Source: Pedobacter polysacchareus
Lineage (GTDB): Bacteria; Bacteroidota; Bacteroidia; Sphingobacteriales; Sphingobacteriaceae
Length of the DNA: 64,000 nt
Direction: 5' to 3'
NCBI RefSeq assembly: GCF_019802255.1
Contig: NZ_JAHYSS010000001.1
Span: 875,280-939,279, forward strand
A model generated the notes under the pieces. The model did no database searches, was not told the DNA's origin, and was given only the letters and a program-made list of their open reading frames with translations. The position numbers and the translations under genes are program-made. Position 1 is the stretch's first letter; the number at the start of each line of letters is the position of its first letter. Below are positions 51,569 through 60,526 of this stretch, piece by piece.

Positions 51569-52624
51569 ATGAAAAAGAAAATATTAATCACGGGTGGCGC
51601 TGGATTTATTGGTTCACATGTAGTACGCCGATTTGTGAGCAACTATCCGGATTATGAAATCCTAAATCTTGACGTATTAACGTACGCAGGAAACCTGGCA
51701 AACTTAACAGATGTAGAAGATTTGCCAAATTATCGCTTTGTGAAAGCAGACATTACTGATGCTGTAGCCATGAACGATTTATTTGAACAGGAGAATTTTG
51801 ATGCAGTCATCCATTTGGCCGCCGAATCTCATGTAGACAGGTCAATTGCTGATCCAACTGCATTTGTAATGACTAATGTAATTGGTACGGTTAACCTTTT
51901 GAATGCAGCCAGAGCACATTGGAAAGGTGATTATGATAAAAAACGTTTCTACCATGTGTCTACTGATGAAGTATATGGCGCATTGGGCGAAACCGGAATG
52001 TTTACAGAAACTACGGCTTACGATCCGCATAGCCCTTACTCTGCTTCAAAAGCGTCTTCTGACCATTTTGTGAGGGCTTACCATGATACTTATGGTTTGG
52101 ATGTGGTCATTTCTAATTGCTCAAATAACTATGGTTCTCACCATTTTCCTGAGAAATTGATTCCTCTAGCGATCAATAACATCAAGAATAATTTGTCTGT
52201 TCCAGTTTATGGAAAAGGAGAGAACGTGAGAGACTGGCTTTGGGTAGAAGACCATGCACGTGCTATTGATGTGATTTTTCATGGTGCAAAAACCGGTGAA
52301 ACATATAATATCGGTGGACATAACGAGTGGAAAAACATCGATCTGATCCATTTATTATGTGAAATCATGGACCGTAAACTGAATAGAACGCCTGGTGATT
52401 CTGCGAAGTTGATCACTTTTGTGACTGATAGAGCTGGACATGACCTGCGTTATGCGATCGATTCTACGAAATTGCAGCACAAATTAAACTGGGTACCTAG
52501 TCTTCAGTTTGAAGAGGGACTGGAGAAAACAGTTGAATGGTACCTGGAAAATGAAGAATGGCTTTCAAATGTGACCTCTGGAATCTATAAAGCTTATTAC
52601 GAAACACAATACCAAGGCAGATAA
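51569..52624 (+). CDS. rfbB: dTDP-glucose 4,6-dehydratase
   Basis: A 351-residue RfbB/RmlB. Cofactor loop ITGGAGFIGSHVVRRFV, LDVLTYAGNLANLTDV, HLAAESHVDRSIADPTAFV, the catalytic Thr-Asp-Glu in YHVSTDEVYGALG, Tyr-Lys in HSPYSASKASSDHF, and NCSNNYGSHHFPEKLIPLAINN. It makes dTDP-4-keto-6-deoxyglucose for rhamnose and other deoxysugars. The other rml genes are not in the window. A strong bidirectional terminator follows. Confidence 0.96.
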   Translation: MKKKILITGGAGFIGSHVVRRFVSNYPDYEILNLDVLTYAGNLANLTDVEDLPNYRFVKADITDAVAMNDLFEQENFDAVIHLAAESHVDRSIADPTAFVMTNVIGTVNLLNAARAHWKGDYDKKRFYHVSTDEVYGALGETGMFTETTAYDPHSPYSASKASSDHFVRAYHDTYGLDVVISNCSNNYGSHHFPEKLIPLAINNIKNNLSVPVYGKGENVRDWLWVEDHARAIDVIFHGAKTGETYNIGGHNEWKNIDLIHLLCEIMDRKLNRTPGDSAKLITFVTDRAGHDLRYAIDSTKLQHKLNWVPSLQFEEGLEKTVEWYLENEEWLSNVTSGIYKAYYETQYQGR

Positions 52625-52640
52625 AAACTGTCGGTTATCA

Positions 52641-52676
52641 ACAAGAAAGGCCATCGCTAAAGATGGCCTTTCTTGT
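52641..52676. terminator. Bidirectional terminator between rfbB and the ABC permease
   Basis: Perfect 15-bp stem, ACAAGAAAGGCCATC (52641-52655) with GATGGCCTTTCTTGT (52662-52676), 6-nt loop; T-rich on the right and A-rich on the left, so it can serve both convergent genes. Confidence 0.9.
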
Positions 52677-52690
52677 TTTATAGGTTTCCA

Positions 52691-53923
52691 TTACTCATAT
52701 CTTAAGGCTTCCACAGGATCTAATTTGGATGCTTTTTTAGCCGGGTAATAACCGGACATGATGCCAACGAGTACACAAAGCACGAATCCTCCAAAGATCC
52801 ATAGCCATGGAATGATAAAGGCACCACCCATTGCCAAAGAGATTACGTTTCCTATGGTGATCCCGAGGAAGATTCCAAAAGCACCTCCCATCAGACATAT
52901 AATCACTGCCTCAATTAAGAATTGTTTACGGATCACGGATGGATTTGCACCAATCGCTTTCCTAATGCCTATTTCTCTTGTTCGTTCCGTAACAGAGACC
53001 AGCATGATGTTCATTAAGCCGATAGAGGCACCAATCAGGGTAATCGCGCCAATCGCAATTCCGCCCCATACTACATATTTTAAGTTCTCAAATAAGGTTT
53101 GGGCAATGGCATCACTTTTTATGATCTCGAAGTTATTAGGTTCGGCAACTTTAACTTTTCTAATGTTTCGGAATTCAGCGGTAGCCTCTCCAATGATGTC
53201 TTCCTGCATTTCATTGCTGGGCACCATCACTACTATATTGTAAGAAGGATTGCCATTGGAATTGATTTTTTTGGCCTTTAATAAAGGGACATAAACAGCT
53301 CGGTCTCCGGAGAATCCCATACTAGATCCCTTTGAAGCCAGCAATCCGATTACCTTCAGCCGGGTACCGCCAACGTTAATGATTTTATCAATGGGAGATT
53401 CCTTCTTGAATAGTTTTTCACTGACCTCACTTCCTATGATACAAACGTTATTTCCGTTCTCCACTTCTGTGGTGGTAAAATTCCTGCCAGCGGTGAGTTC
53501 AAGTCCCATGGAATTCATACCATTCTCATCAATTCCCTGAATGTTAATGTTTGGATTCGTTTTTTCCGTTCCATATTTGATGGTAGCACCATAAGTTACC
53601 ATGACATTGATGGCTACTGTTGCAGGGGTTTTTAGCTGGTTCTTAAAGGCAATGGCATCTTCGTAACGAATGGTCTTGAAGGGCTTGGGTCTTTTCCCAC
53701 CTCCTCCAATCCGGATGCCTACCCCACGATTTCTGATGGTAAAAGAATTGGCGCCCATGCTGGAAAAAGCTTCTGTCATGCTGGTTTTAACCGCATCCAA
53801 GGTGGTTAGAATTCCTACTAAAGCAGATAAACCTATCGCAATGATCAACGCGGTCAGCATGGTACGCAACCGGTTACTTTTTATAGATTGTAGGGCAATT
53901 CTTACGTTTTCTGTATAGGTCAT
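52691..53923 (-). CDS. MacB/FtsX-type ABC transporter permease
   Basis: A 410-residue MacB-family permease with an N-terminal membrane helix (SNRLRTMLTALIIAIGLSALVGILTTLDAV), a MacB periplasmic core at about 45-260 (SMGANSFTIRNRG, LTAGRNFTTTEVENGNNVCIIGSEVSEKLF) and three C-terminal helices with the FtsX motif SVTERTREIGIRKAIGANPSVIRKQFLIEAVIIC. It ends in AKKASKLDPVEALRYE, as family members do. No ATPase partner is adjacent, so it must pair with one elsewhere. The transported molecule is unknown. Confidence 0.92.
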   Translation of the reverse strand: MTYTENVRIALQSIKSNRLRTMLTALIIAIGLSALVGILTTLDAVKTSMTEAFSSMGANSFTIRNRGVGIRIGGGGKRPKPFKTIRYEDAIAFKNQLKTPATVAINVMVTYGATIKYGTEKTNPNINIQGIDENGMNSMGLELTAGRNFTTTEVENGNNVCIIGSEVSEKLFKKESPIDKIINVGGTRLKVIGLLASKGSSMGFSGDRAVYVPLLKAKKINSNGNPSYNIVVMVPSNEMQEDIIGEATAEFRNIRKVKVAEPNNFEIIKSDAIAQTLFENLKYVVWGGIAIGAITLIGASIGLMNIMLVSVTERTREIGIRKAIGANPSVIRKQFLIEAVIICLMGGAFGIFLGITIGNVISLAMGGAFIIPWLWIFGGFVLCVLVGIMSGYYPAKKASKLDPVEALRYE

Positions 53924-53950
53924 TCTTTAGAAATAAGATTCTTGAAGGGA

Positions 53951-53986
53951 TAAAAATAAAAAGTCCCGTTGTTAAGACAACGAGAC
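53951..53986 (-). terminator. Terminator of the A-type Fe-S carrier gene
   Basis: Stem GTCCCGTTGT (53963-53972) and ACAACGAGAC (53977-53986) with one mismatch, 4-nt loop; the minus strand continues into CTTTTTATTTTTA. Confidence 0.8.
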
Positions 53987-54034
53987 CTGTTATAATGTTA
54001 CAAAGGAAACCTAATTCCCTATATAAAAATCTAT

Positions 54035-54388
54035 TTATGCAGAGAAGCTGGTACCACAGCCACATGTGCTAGCTGCATTAGGGTTGTTGAACGTAAATCC
54101 TCTTGAATTTAGTCCATCCTGCCAATCTACCTGCATGCCCATTAGATACATCTGGTGTGCTTTATGCATGAAAACCTTGATGCCATCAATGATATATTCC
54201 TGATCTCCTTCTTTCTTTTGATCGAAACCTAAAACATAACTCATTCCTGAGCAGCCACCACCTTCTACTCCTACACGTAAGCCGAAGTCGTCAGCGATTT
54301 CTTGTTGGTCTTTTAACTTAAAAAGTTCTTTTACAGCAGTTTCTGTAAAGGTAACCGGTGCAAATGCGGTATCAACTGTATTACTCAT
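54035..54388 (-). CDS. A-type iron-sulfur carrier (IscA/ErpA family)
   Basis: A 117-residue HesB/IscA-type protein; start set at MSNTVDTAFAPVTFTETAVKEL (54388), since an in-frame opening at 54412 adds only eight hydrophobic residues. The three cluster cysteines are in EGGGCSGMSYVLGF and the C-terminal STCGCGTSF. It delivers Fe-S clusters to enzymes such as IspH or RlmD. A minus-strand TATATTTG element lies 21 nt upstream. IscA, ErpA and SufA cannot be told apart from sequence alone. Confidence 0.9.
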   Translation of the reverse strand: MSNTVDTAFAPVTFTETAVKELFKLKDQQEIADDFGLRVGVEGGGCSGMSYVLGFDQKKEGDQEYIIDGIKVFMHKAHQMYLMGMQVDWQDGLNSRGFTFNNPNAASTCGCGTSFSA

Positions 54389-54409
54389 GTTATTTAAAAT
54401 TAGGAATAA

Positions 54410-54417
54410 CAAATATA
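54410..54417 (-). promoter_or_regulatory. -7 element of the Fe-S carrier gene
   Basis: Minus-strand TATATTTG (plus strand CAAATATA), exact match to TAnnTTTG, 21 nt before the chosen start at 54388; it supports that start over the one at 54412. Confidence 0.55.
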
Positions 54418-54476
54418 AATAAAATGTACATTTTTGTCAGGGTTATCGCTAATTATTACGGTATTTAAACAAAGGA

Positions 54477-55004
54477 ATGAGTATAGAATCTATATTAACA
54501 GCAGTAGCGCCCATAACAGTTGCCGGTGTAGTAACCGTTTCTGTAGGTTACTATCTGATCAAGAACGACATTGATAAATATTTTAGATGGAGATTTGCCG
54601 GTAAGAAAGACGAAAGAACACAGCTATTTGCCTTACGCCTTCAAGCTCATGAACGCTTAATTGTATTCGTAGAAAGAATTAACCCAAGTAATTTATTGCT
54701 TCGGGTATATATGCCTGGGATTTCTGTGCCAGAACTTCAAGCAGCGATTTTAAATGAAATCAGGTCTGAATATCAGCACAACGTGACGCAGCAGCTGTAT
54801 GTTTCTGAGAGAATATGGAATGTAGTTCGTAAATTAAAGGATGATACTTTAGCAATGGTGAATAATGGGGTTCAAGGCTTACCTGAGCAAGCTACAGGAA
54901 TGGATTTAAGTAAAAAAGTGCTGCAGCAGATGGCAGAAATTGCAGATAATCCTTATGATTTGACGCTGGATCTGATTAAAAAGGATATTCATCAATTGTT
55001 TTAA
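54477..55004 (+). CDS. Membrane-anchored protein of unknown function upstream of the mutase
   Basis: A 175-residue protein with one N-terminal membrane helix ([24 protein letters not shown]) followed by a cytoplasmic domain: [64 protein letters not shown]. It looks like a widespread Bacteroidota family without known function. It ends 2 bp before the methylmalonyl-CoA mutase start, so the two are almost certainly co-translated. Confidence 0.82.
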   Translation: MSIESILTAVAPITVAGVVTVSVGYYLIKNDIDKYFRWRFAGKKDERTQLFALRLQAHERLIVFVERINPSNLLLRVYMPGISVPELQAAILNEIRSEYQHNVTQQLYVSERIWNVVRKLKDDTLAMVNNGVQGLPEQATGMDLSKKVLQQMAEIADNPYDLTLDLIKKDIHQLF

Positions 55005-55006
55005 TT

Positions 55007-56554
55007 ATGGAAGAGAAGAAGATTACGACCACTTCAGGGATAGAAATCAAAGAATTATATACCAGCGCAAAACCTATGACGGAATTGCCTGGAGAGTTTC
55101 CTTATACCAGAGGGATTCAAAAGGATATGTATCGGGGGCGTCTTTGGACGATGCGTCAGTACGCCGGGTTTTCTACTGCTGAAGAATCGAATAAACGCTA
55201 CCATTACCTGTTGAAACAAGGAACAATGGGCTTGTCTGTTGCATTTGACCTGCCCACGCAGATTGGATATGATTCTGATCATGAAATGTCTGAAGGTGAA
55301 GTAGGAAAAGTAGGGGTAGCCATAGACTCTTTGAAAGATATGGAAATTCTATTTGATGGAATCGAACTTCAAAAGATTACCACTTCAATGACGATCAATG
55401 CCACAGCCTCTATTTTGCTGGCTATGTATATCGCACTGGCAAAAAAGCAGGGAGCCGATATCAGGCAGATTTCTGGAACGATACAGAATGATATATTAAA
55501 AGAATATGCGGCAAGAGGAACTTATATCTATCCTCCTAAATCTTCTATGAGGATCATTACCGATATTTTTGAATACTGCAGCAGAGAAGTGCCCAAATGG
55601 AATACGATCTCTATTTCAGGATATCATATCCGGGAAGCAGGTTCTACAGCAGTGCAGGAGCTGGCTTTTACCCTGGCAAATGGTAAGGCTTATTTAAATG
55701 CTGCTTTAGAAAAAGGGCTGGATATTAATGTCTTTGCAAAACGCCTTTCTTTTTTCTTTAATTGTCACAATAATTTCTTTGAAGAGATTGCGAAGTTCCG
55801 TGCAGCCAGAAGGATGTGGGCCAAAATCACTAAAGATTTAGGAGCTACAGATGAGAAAGCACAGATGCTGCGTTTTCATACGCAAACAGGCGGCTCTACG
55901 CTAACCGCCCAGCAGCCGTTAAACAATGTGATCAGGGTAACTAGCCAGGCCATGGCAGCAGTGCTGGGTGGTACACAGTCTTTACATACAAATGGTTACG
56001 ATGAGGCGCTATCACTGCCTACGGAAGCCGCCGCTAAAATCGCCCTGCGTACACAGCAGGTCATTGCCTTTGAAAGTGGTATTACAGATACAGTAGACCC
56101 ATTGGCCGGTTCCTTCTTTGTGGAAAACCTAACAGATGAAATTGAGACTGCCGCACAGCTTTATATTGATAAAATTGATGCCATGGGCGGATCAGTGAAT
56201 GCCATAGAAAATGGATATATCCAGAATGAAATCGGTAATGCCGCTTACCAATATCAATTAGAGATTGAAGATGGCAGCAGGGTCATCGTTGGCGTCAATA
56301 AATTCACTCAGGAAAAAGAAGGAATTAATGATGTGTTTACCATCGATGAATCGATAAGAACCATTCAAACAGACAAGTTAAATAAGTTGAAATCTGAGCG
56401 GGATTCGGCAGCTGTAGAAAAAGCTTTGAAAGATTTATTACGCGCTGCAAAAGGAACAGAAAACTTAATGCCTTTTATTCTGGTGGCTGTAGAGGCATAT
56501 GCAACGCTAGGCGAGGTTTCAGATGTGATGCGTAGTGTTTTTGGTGAATATTAA
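55007..56554 (+). CDS. Methylmalonyl-CoA mutase catalytic subunit without B12 domain
   Basis: A 515-residue mutase TIM-barrel subunit. Tyr52 ([11 protein letters not shown]), Arg170 ([13 protein letters not shown]) and His207 ([11 protein letters not shown]) line up with Tyr89, Arg207 and His244 of the Propionibacterium enzyme at a constant offset of 37. Tyr and Arg at these places select methylmalonyl-CoA over isobutyryl-CoA. The C-terminal cobalamin-binding domain (DxHxxG) is absent: the protein ends VMRSVFGEY. It therefore needs a separate B12-binding subunit, not encoded next to it. It interconverts succinyl-CoA and methylmalonyl-CoA in propionate metabolism. Confidence 0.9.
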   Translation: MEEKKITTTSGIEIKELYTSAKPMTELPGEFPYTRGIQKDMYRGRLWTMRQYAGFSTAEESNKRYHYLLKQGTMGLSVAFDLPTQIGYDSDHEMSEGEVGKVGVAIDSLKDMEILFDGIELQKITTSMTINATASILLAMYIALAKKQGADIRQISGTIQNDILKEYAARGTYIYPPKSSMRIITDIFEYCSREVPKWNTISISGYHIREAGSTAVQELAFTLANGKAYLNAALEKGLDINVFAKRLSFFFNCHNNFFEEIAKFRAARRMWAKITKDLGATDEKAQMLRFHTQTGGSTLTAQQPLNNVIRVTSQAMAAVLGGTQSLHTNGYDEALSLPTEAAAKIALRTQQVIAFESGITDTVDPLAGSFFVENLTDEIETAAQLYIDKIDAMGGSVNAIENGYIQNEIGNAAYQYQLEIEDGSRVIVGVNKFTQEKEGINDVFTIDESIRTIQTDKLNKLKSERDSAAVEKALKDLLRAAKGTENLMPFILVAVEAYATLGEVSDVMRSVFGEY

Positions 56555-56573
56555 AGGGGATGTTAAAAAATAG

Positions 56574-56582
56574 TTATCCACA
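56574..56582 (+). promoter_or_regulatory. DnaA box upstream of dnaA
   Basis: TTATCCACA, a perfect consensus DnaA box, 20 bp after the mutase stop and about 170 bp before dnaA. Confidence 0.7.
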
Positions 56583-56657
56583 TAATAAATTCAGGTTAAC
56601 TGCGCTAATCCTCTGCTATTTAAGTGCTTACTGAATATATTAAAATTTAGTTTTTTT

Positions 56658-56666
56658 TGTTGATAA
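56658..56666 (-). promoter_or_regulatory. Second, near-consensus DnaA box
   Basis: TGTTGATAA, the complement of TTATCAACA, one base from the consensus and opposite in direction to the first box. It sits in a very AT-rich stretch (about 56630-56690). Confidence 0.5.
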
Positions 56667-56748
56667 TTTTTTGAATATTCGATATCTCGAAAGGGCATTG
56701 TCAATGTGCCCATATCGTCCCTGTTAACCAACTAATTGTATCATAAAA

Positions 56749-58179
56749 ATGGAAAAAACTTGTACCGAAGTATGGAAAAGCTGTCTCCAAATTATAAAGG
56801 ATAACATACCGGGCCAGAGTTTCAAAACCTGGTTCGAGCCAATATCCGCTCTCAAGTTGGATGGCAATGTTTTAACAATACAAGTACCGAGTTTATTCTT
56901 CTATGAATGGCTGGAAGAACACTATGTTGGATTGCTGCGAAAGACCGTTAAGAAACAGCTTGGTGATGATGGCAGGCTGGAATATAATATTGTGGTCGAC
57001 AAGTCTTCGAAAAGTGGATCACCTTATACCACCAATATGCCAAGTAATGGCAATGGGGCGGAGGCTAAGTTTCAAACCATGCCGATTCCGGTTTCTATTA
57101 ATAAGGATATCAGAAATCCATTTATCATACCAGGATTAAAGAAACTGACGGTAGATCCTCAACTGAACTCGAATTATACTTTCGACAATTACATAGAGGG
57201 CGATTGTAATCGTTTAGCACGTTCGGCGGGTTATGCCGTTGCTGCTAAGCCAGGTGGGACTTCCTTTAATCCTTTAATGATTTATGGTGGAGTAGGGTTG
57301 GGTAAAACCCATCTAGCTCAAGCGATTGGCAATGAGATCAAACGAAACATGCCGGATAAATTGGTGATTTATGTTTCTTGTGAAAAATTTTGCCAGCAGT
57401 TTGTTGATTCGTTAAAAAATAACACCATTAATGATTTTGTGAATTTTTATCAGGCAATGGATGTGATAATCATGGATGATGTGCATAATTTTGCAGGTAA
57501 AGAAAAAACTCAGGATATATTTTTTCATATTTTTAATCATTTACACCAGTCAGGAAAGCAAGTGATCCTTTCTTCTGATAAAGCGCCTAAAGACTTGGCA
57601 GGATTAGAAGAGCGGTTGCTGAGTCGTTTTAAATGGGGATTATCAGCAGATCTTCAGATACCGGATCTGGAAACCAGAATTGCAATTCTTAGAAAGAAGA
57701 TGTATGCCGATGGTATTGAACTTCCTAATGAAGTTGTAGAATACGTTGCGCATAATATTGATAATAATGTAAGGGAGCTGGAAGGTGCAATGGTTTCCCT
57801 TTTAGCGCAGTCTACTTTAAACAAAAAAGATATTGACTTGAATCTTGCGAAGCAGATGTTGAAGAACTTCATCAAAAACACTTCAAAAGAGATCTCCATG
57901 GAATATATTCAGAAATTAGTTTGTGAATATTTTGAAGTTCCGGTAGATATGGTGAAATCTCCAACAAGAAAACGTGAAATCGTACAGGCTCGACAGATTT
58001 CTATGTATTTATCTAAAAGCCATACCAAGTCTTCTTTAAAAACTATAGGCGCATTTTTTGGTGGTAGAGACCACTCGACAGTGATTTATGCCTGTCAGAC
58101 GGTAGAAGACCTAATTGATACAGATAAGAAATTTAAGGGCTATGTGCACGATATTCAGAAGAAATTAAAAATGGCTTAG
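56749..58179 (+). CDS. dnaA: Chromosomal replication initiator DnaA
   Basis: A 476-residue DnaA. Domain I at about 1-80 (VWKSCLQIIKDNIPGQSFKTWFEPI), a short linker, the AAA+ domain with Walker A GGVGLGKTH, Walker B VIIMDDVHNF, sensor I ILSSDKAPKDL and the LEERLLSRFKWGL region, then the C-terminal DNA-binding domain with the signature GAFFGGRDHSTVIYAC. It opens the origin and also represses its own promoter through DnaA boxes. The upstream 194 bp carry two such boxes. A strong bidirectional terminator follows. Confidence 0.98.
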   Translation: MEKTCTEVWKSCLQIIKDNIPGQSFKTWFEPISALKLDGNVLTIQVPSLFFYEWLEEHYVGLLRKTVKKQLGDDGRLEYNIVVDKSSKSGSPYTTNMPSNGNGAEAKFQTMPIPVSINKDIRNPFIIPGLKKLTVDPQLNSNYTFDNYIEGDCNRLARSAGYAVAAKPGGTSFNPLMIYGGVGLGKTHLAQAIGNEIKRNMPDKLVIYVSCEKFCQQFVDSLKNNTINDFVNFYQAMDVIIMDDVHNFAGKEKTQDIFFHIFNHLHQSGKQVILSSDKAPKDLAGLEERLLSRFKWGLSADLQIPDLETRIAILRKKMYADGIELPNEVVEYVAHNIDNNVRELEGAMVSLLAQSTLNKKDIDLNLAKQMLKNFIKNTSKEISMEYIQKLVCEYFEVPVDMVKSPTRKREIVQARQISMYLSKSHTKSSLKTIGAFFGGRDHSTVIYACQTVEDLIDTDKKFKGYVHDIQKKLKMA

Positions 58180-58198
58180 CCTTTATTTGGTGGTTTAC

Positions 58199-58242
58199 AA
58201 AAAAGCGCTGCTAAAGTTTGAACACTTTAGCAGCGCTTTTTT
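58199..58242. terminator. Bidirectional terminator between dnaA and NUDIX gene
   Basis: Perfect 19-bp arms at 58199-58217 and 58224-58242 built around AGCGCTGCTAAAGT/ACTTTAGCAGCGCT with A and T tails, 6-nt loop. T runs appear in both directions. Confidence 0.93.
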
Positions 58243-58264
58243 ATTAAAGGATAAATTTTAAAAC

Positions 58265-58816
58265 TTATTTTATTGTATCCAGCTTCATTAAGCCGTAAAA
58301 TAGAGCTGAAGCATGTAAAGATTGAGCAATTTGATTGTCCATTAGCAGTTGTTTAACTGCTGGGATACTGTATTTCTCCACGTTCAGGATTTCATGTTCA
58401 TCCAAGTGCTGTTCCTGAGTTTTAACACCTCCGGTAAGGAGATAGGTAAAAGTGACATTATCTGAGGTTGCAGGATTCGGATAAAGCGTGGCCAGGTGAC
58501 TGATCGTTTTAAAAGTATAACCGGTTTCTTCCAGCAATTCTCTTTTTACTGCATCTTCTGGCTTTTCATCTCCATCAATTACTCCACCAGGTATTTCCAG
58601 TGAAATGATATCTGCACCATGACGATATTGACGTACCATGATGATCTCATTGTCTTCCGTTAGTGCTACTGCATTCACCCAGTTTGGGTATTCCAGTACG
58701 TAATAATCATCTTTTGTAGTTCCGTTTTGAAGCTTACAAGTATCCACACGTAAAGTTGCCCATCGTTCTTTCACCAGGTATCTGGATGAAATTTTTTGCC
58801 ATTTTAGTATTTCCAT
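58265..58816 (-). CDS. NUDIX hydrolase (ADP-ribose pyrophosphatase-like)
   Basis: A 183-residue NUDIX protein. The Nudix box spans GGVIDGDEKPEDAVKREL plus LEETGY, matching GX5EX7REUXEEXGU. Upstream NWVNAVALTEDNEIIMVRQYRHGADIISLEIPGG is typical of ADP-ribose/sugar-nucleotide pyrophosphatases. It probably clears ADP-ribose or nucleotide sugars in the cytoplasm. Last gene of the LemA/TPM cluster, 8 bp after a small unknown gene. Confidence 0.9.
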   Translation of the reverse strand: MEILKWQKISSRYLVKERWATLRVDTCKLQNGTTKDDYYVLEYPNWVNAVALTEDNEIIMVRQYRHGADIISLEIPGGVIDGDEKPEDAVKRELLEETGYTFKTISHLATLYPNPATSDNVTFTYLLTGGVKTQEQHLDEHEILNVEKYSIPAVKQLLMDNQIAQSLHASALFYGLMKLDTIK

Positions 58817-58824
58817 GTTAGGGA

Positions 58825-59217
58825 TTAAAGGTATTGCTGGATCTTTTTTTGTCGATCCATATTGGTCATGCTGATGATATGGTGTTGCTCCTCCAGCATT
58901 TTATAAATGAGTTTTAGTTTTTCTGCAACTAGCTGATTTCTTTCCGCTTGTTGGGAAGGAGCTAGGTCTGCATACAGGAATTGGCTGAACATATCCAGTT
59001 TTTCTGCTGGAAATTCTTTAGAAAGAAGGAAAGTGTGGAATTCCTCATGAGTATAAGCCAGCAGCTTTTCTTCAGTGATTTCAAATTCCTTAAGCAAGGA
59101 TTCTTTGAAAAGATCCTCAGCTTCTTCTAATTTCCCTTCTAATTTTAGTCCCATAATTCGGGCGAGTACCTGAGCCATTTTTTGGATCTCAGCTGTCATT
59201 AAGTCTCTTCTAAGCAT
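58825..59217 (-). CDS. Small helical protein of unknown function
   Basis: A 130-residue, highly charged all-helical protein with TPR-like spacing: MLRRDLMTAEIQKMAQVLARIMGLKLEGKLEEAEDLFKESL. It resembles a family of uncharacterised proteins found in Firmicutes and Bacteroidota (DUF6483-like), but I cannot be sure. No signal, no catalytic motif. It starts 5 bp after the TPM gene's stop. Confidence 0.78.
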   Translation of the reverse strand: MLRRDLMTAEIQKMAQVLARIMGLKLEGKLEEAEDLFKESLLKEFEITEEKLLAYTHEEFHTFLLSKEFPAEKLDMFSQFLYADLAPSQQAERNQLVAEKLKLIYKMLEEQHHIISMTNMDRQKKIQQYL

Positions 59218-59222
59218 AATTT

Positions 59223-59999
59223 TTACCAGCTACCGCTACTGCCTCCACCACCAAAACTACCTCCGCCGAAGCCGCCAAAGCCGCCTCCGCCACCACTACT
59301 GCTGCCACCGCCGAAACCACTTCCGCCAGAACCTCTTCCTCCGCCTAATAACATGCTCCAAAAAAGTGCATCTGCAACACCGCGACTGCCGATCACCTGT
59401 CCGTCACCACCACTGCCGCCACCTTTTTTAAGGACTATAATTACAACGATCACAATGATAATAATTACAATGATACCACCAGCTCCTCCTTCACTTTTCC
59501 CGGCTTTAGGCTTGTCGTTTTTATATTCACCTTTGGTATAACTGATAATGGCATCGGTACCAGACTGCAGGCCTCCAAAATAGTCACCTGTTTTAAAATA
59601 AGGCTTGATGTCATTGTCTATAATTCTACGGACATATAAATCAGGAAGCACTCCCTCTACACCATAACCAGTTTGGATGGATATTTTCCGGTCTCCCAGT
59701 GCTGCAACGATCATGATGCCGTTGTCTTTGCCTTTTCCACCCACGCCCCATTTTCTACCTAGTTCCAGTGCATATTCACCAATATCATAATCACCTACAG
59801 ATTTCACGATCGCGATAGCAATTTGTGTAGAAGTGGAGTCGTCAAAGGCTACGAGTTTTTGTTCGAGCTGCTGGAGCTGAGCAGGAGTTAATGTTCCTGT
59901 ATAATCATTCACCAGTTTGTTTGGTTTAGCCGGAAAGTCCTGTGCAAAACCTACAGTTGAAACGAGGATAAATAAGAAAGCTATGATTATTTTTTTCAT
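59223..59999 (-). CDS. TPM-domain (YgcG-like) protein with Gly-rich tail
   Basis: A 258-residue protein with a Sec signal ending near VGFAQ, a TPM domain at about 25-155 (LVNDYTGTLTPAQLQQLEQKLVAFDDSTSTQIAIAIV, WGVGGKGKDNGIMIVAAL, ISIQTGYGVEGVLPD), one membrane helix at about 174-191 (GIIVIIIIVIVVIIVLKK) and a Gly/Ser/Phe repeat tail ending SGSW. TPM proteins occur with LemA across bacteria and some have phosphatase activity or photosystem repair roles in plants; the function here is unknown. Its start overlaps the stop of the second TPM gene by 4 bp. Confidence 0.9.
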   Translation of the reverse strand: MKKIIIAFLFILVSTVGFAQDFPAKPNKLVNDYTGTLTPAQLQQLEQKLVAFDDSTSTQIAIAIVKSVGDYDIGEYALELGRKWGVGGKGKDNGIMIVAALGDRKISIQTGYGVEGVLPDLYVRRIIDNDIKPYFKTGDYFGGLQSGTDAIISYTKGEYKNDKPKAGKSEGGAGGIIVIIIIVIVVIIVLKKGGGSGGDGQVIGSRGVADALFWSMLLGGGRGSGGSGFGGGSSSGGGGGFGGFGGGSFGGGGSSGSW

Positions 60000-60445
60000 G
60001 GCTTTACGGATTTATACTGGTCCATAAAGATAACTTCATTAGGTAATTCATTGATGTCTCCTCCTTCATAAGGAAAAAAGGTAGCTAGTTTTTCACCTGC
60101 TAACATGATTCCGGCAATAATTCCCTGAACTAGATTTCCACCGGAAAAATGCGCAGTCATGGCCACTTTGGTAGTTTCCCAAAAGTCTTCAGGGACCACT
60201 TTATTGATGCCACTATCGCCAATAATGGCAAATTTATGGTCAATGTAAGCCAAGTAGATGAGTACGCCATTGTGCCTTGATGTTTTTTCCATGCCTAATT
60301 TGGCAAAGTAGGAAGTTGCTTTCTCAATCGGATCGCCTTCGCAATGTTTATCTACTGCTATTCTGATTTCGCCTGAAGTCGCTTTTTCAGCTTCTGAAAT
60401 CGCATTGGCTATTAATTCTTGTTCTTGTTCTGTGAAAATTCCCAT
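59996..60445 (-). CDS. Second TPM-domain protein
   Basis: A 149-residue soluble TPM-domain protein without signal peptide: IANAISEAEKATSGEIRIAVDKHCEGDPIEKATSYFAKLGMEKTSRHNGVLIYLAYIDHKFAIIGDSGINKVVPEDFW. It faces the cytoplasm, unlike its neighbour, so the two TPM proteins may act on the two sides of the inner membrane together with LemA. Overlap with the downstream gene (ATGA) indicates coupling. Confidence 0.88.
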   Translation of the reverse strand: MGIFTEQEQELIANAISEAEKATSGEIRIAVDKHCEGDPIEKATSYFAKLGMEKTSRHNGVLIYLAYIDHKFAIIGDSGINKVVPEDFWETTKVAMTAHFSGGNLVQGIIAGIMLAGEKLATFFPYEGGDINELPNEVIFMDQYKSVKP

Positions 60446-60476
60446 AATAGGATAACTGTATAAAGATAAGGGTAAT

Positions 60477-60519
60477 CTGTTTTTTTAACTAAAACACAGA
60501 TTACCCTTAAATGTTGTGA
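60477..60519 (-). terminator. Hairpin between lemA-like gene and TPM genes
   Basis: Perfect 14-bp arms, TAAGGGTAATCTGT (60477-60490) and ACAGATTACCCTTA (60506-60519), 15-nt loop, 7 nt after the LemA stop on the minus strand; only a short T-rich tail (ATCTTTATAC) follows. Confidence 0.6.
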
Positions 60520-60526
60520 CGGTATT

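Noticed and set aside
52758..53243. Plus-strand open frame of 161 codons
   Set aside because: Antisense to the MacB-type permease; the Pro/Ile/Thr/Ser-rich product is typical of a mirrored membrane-protein gene.
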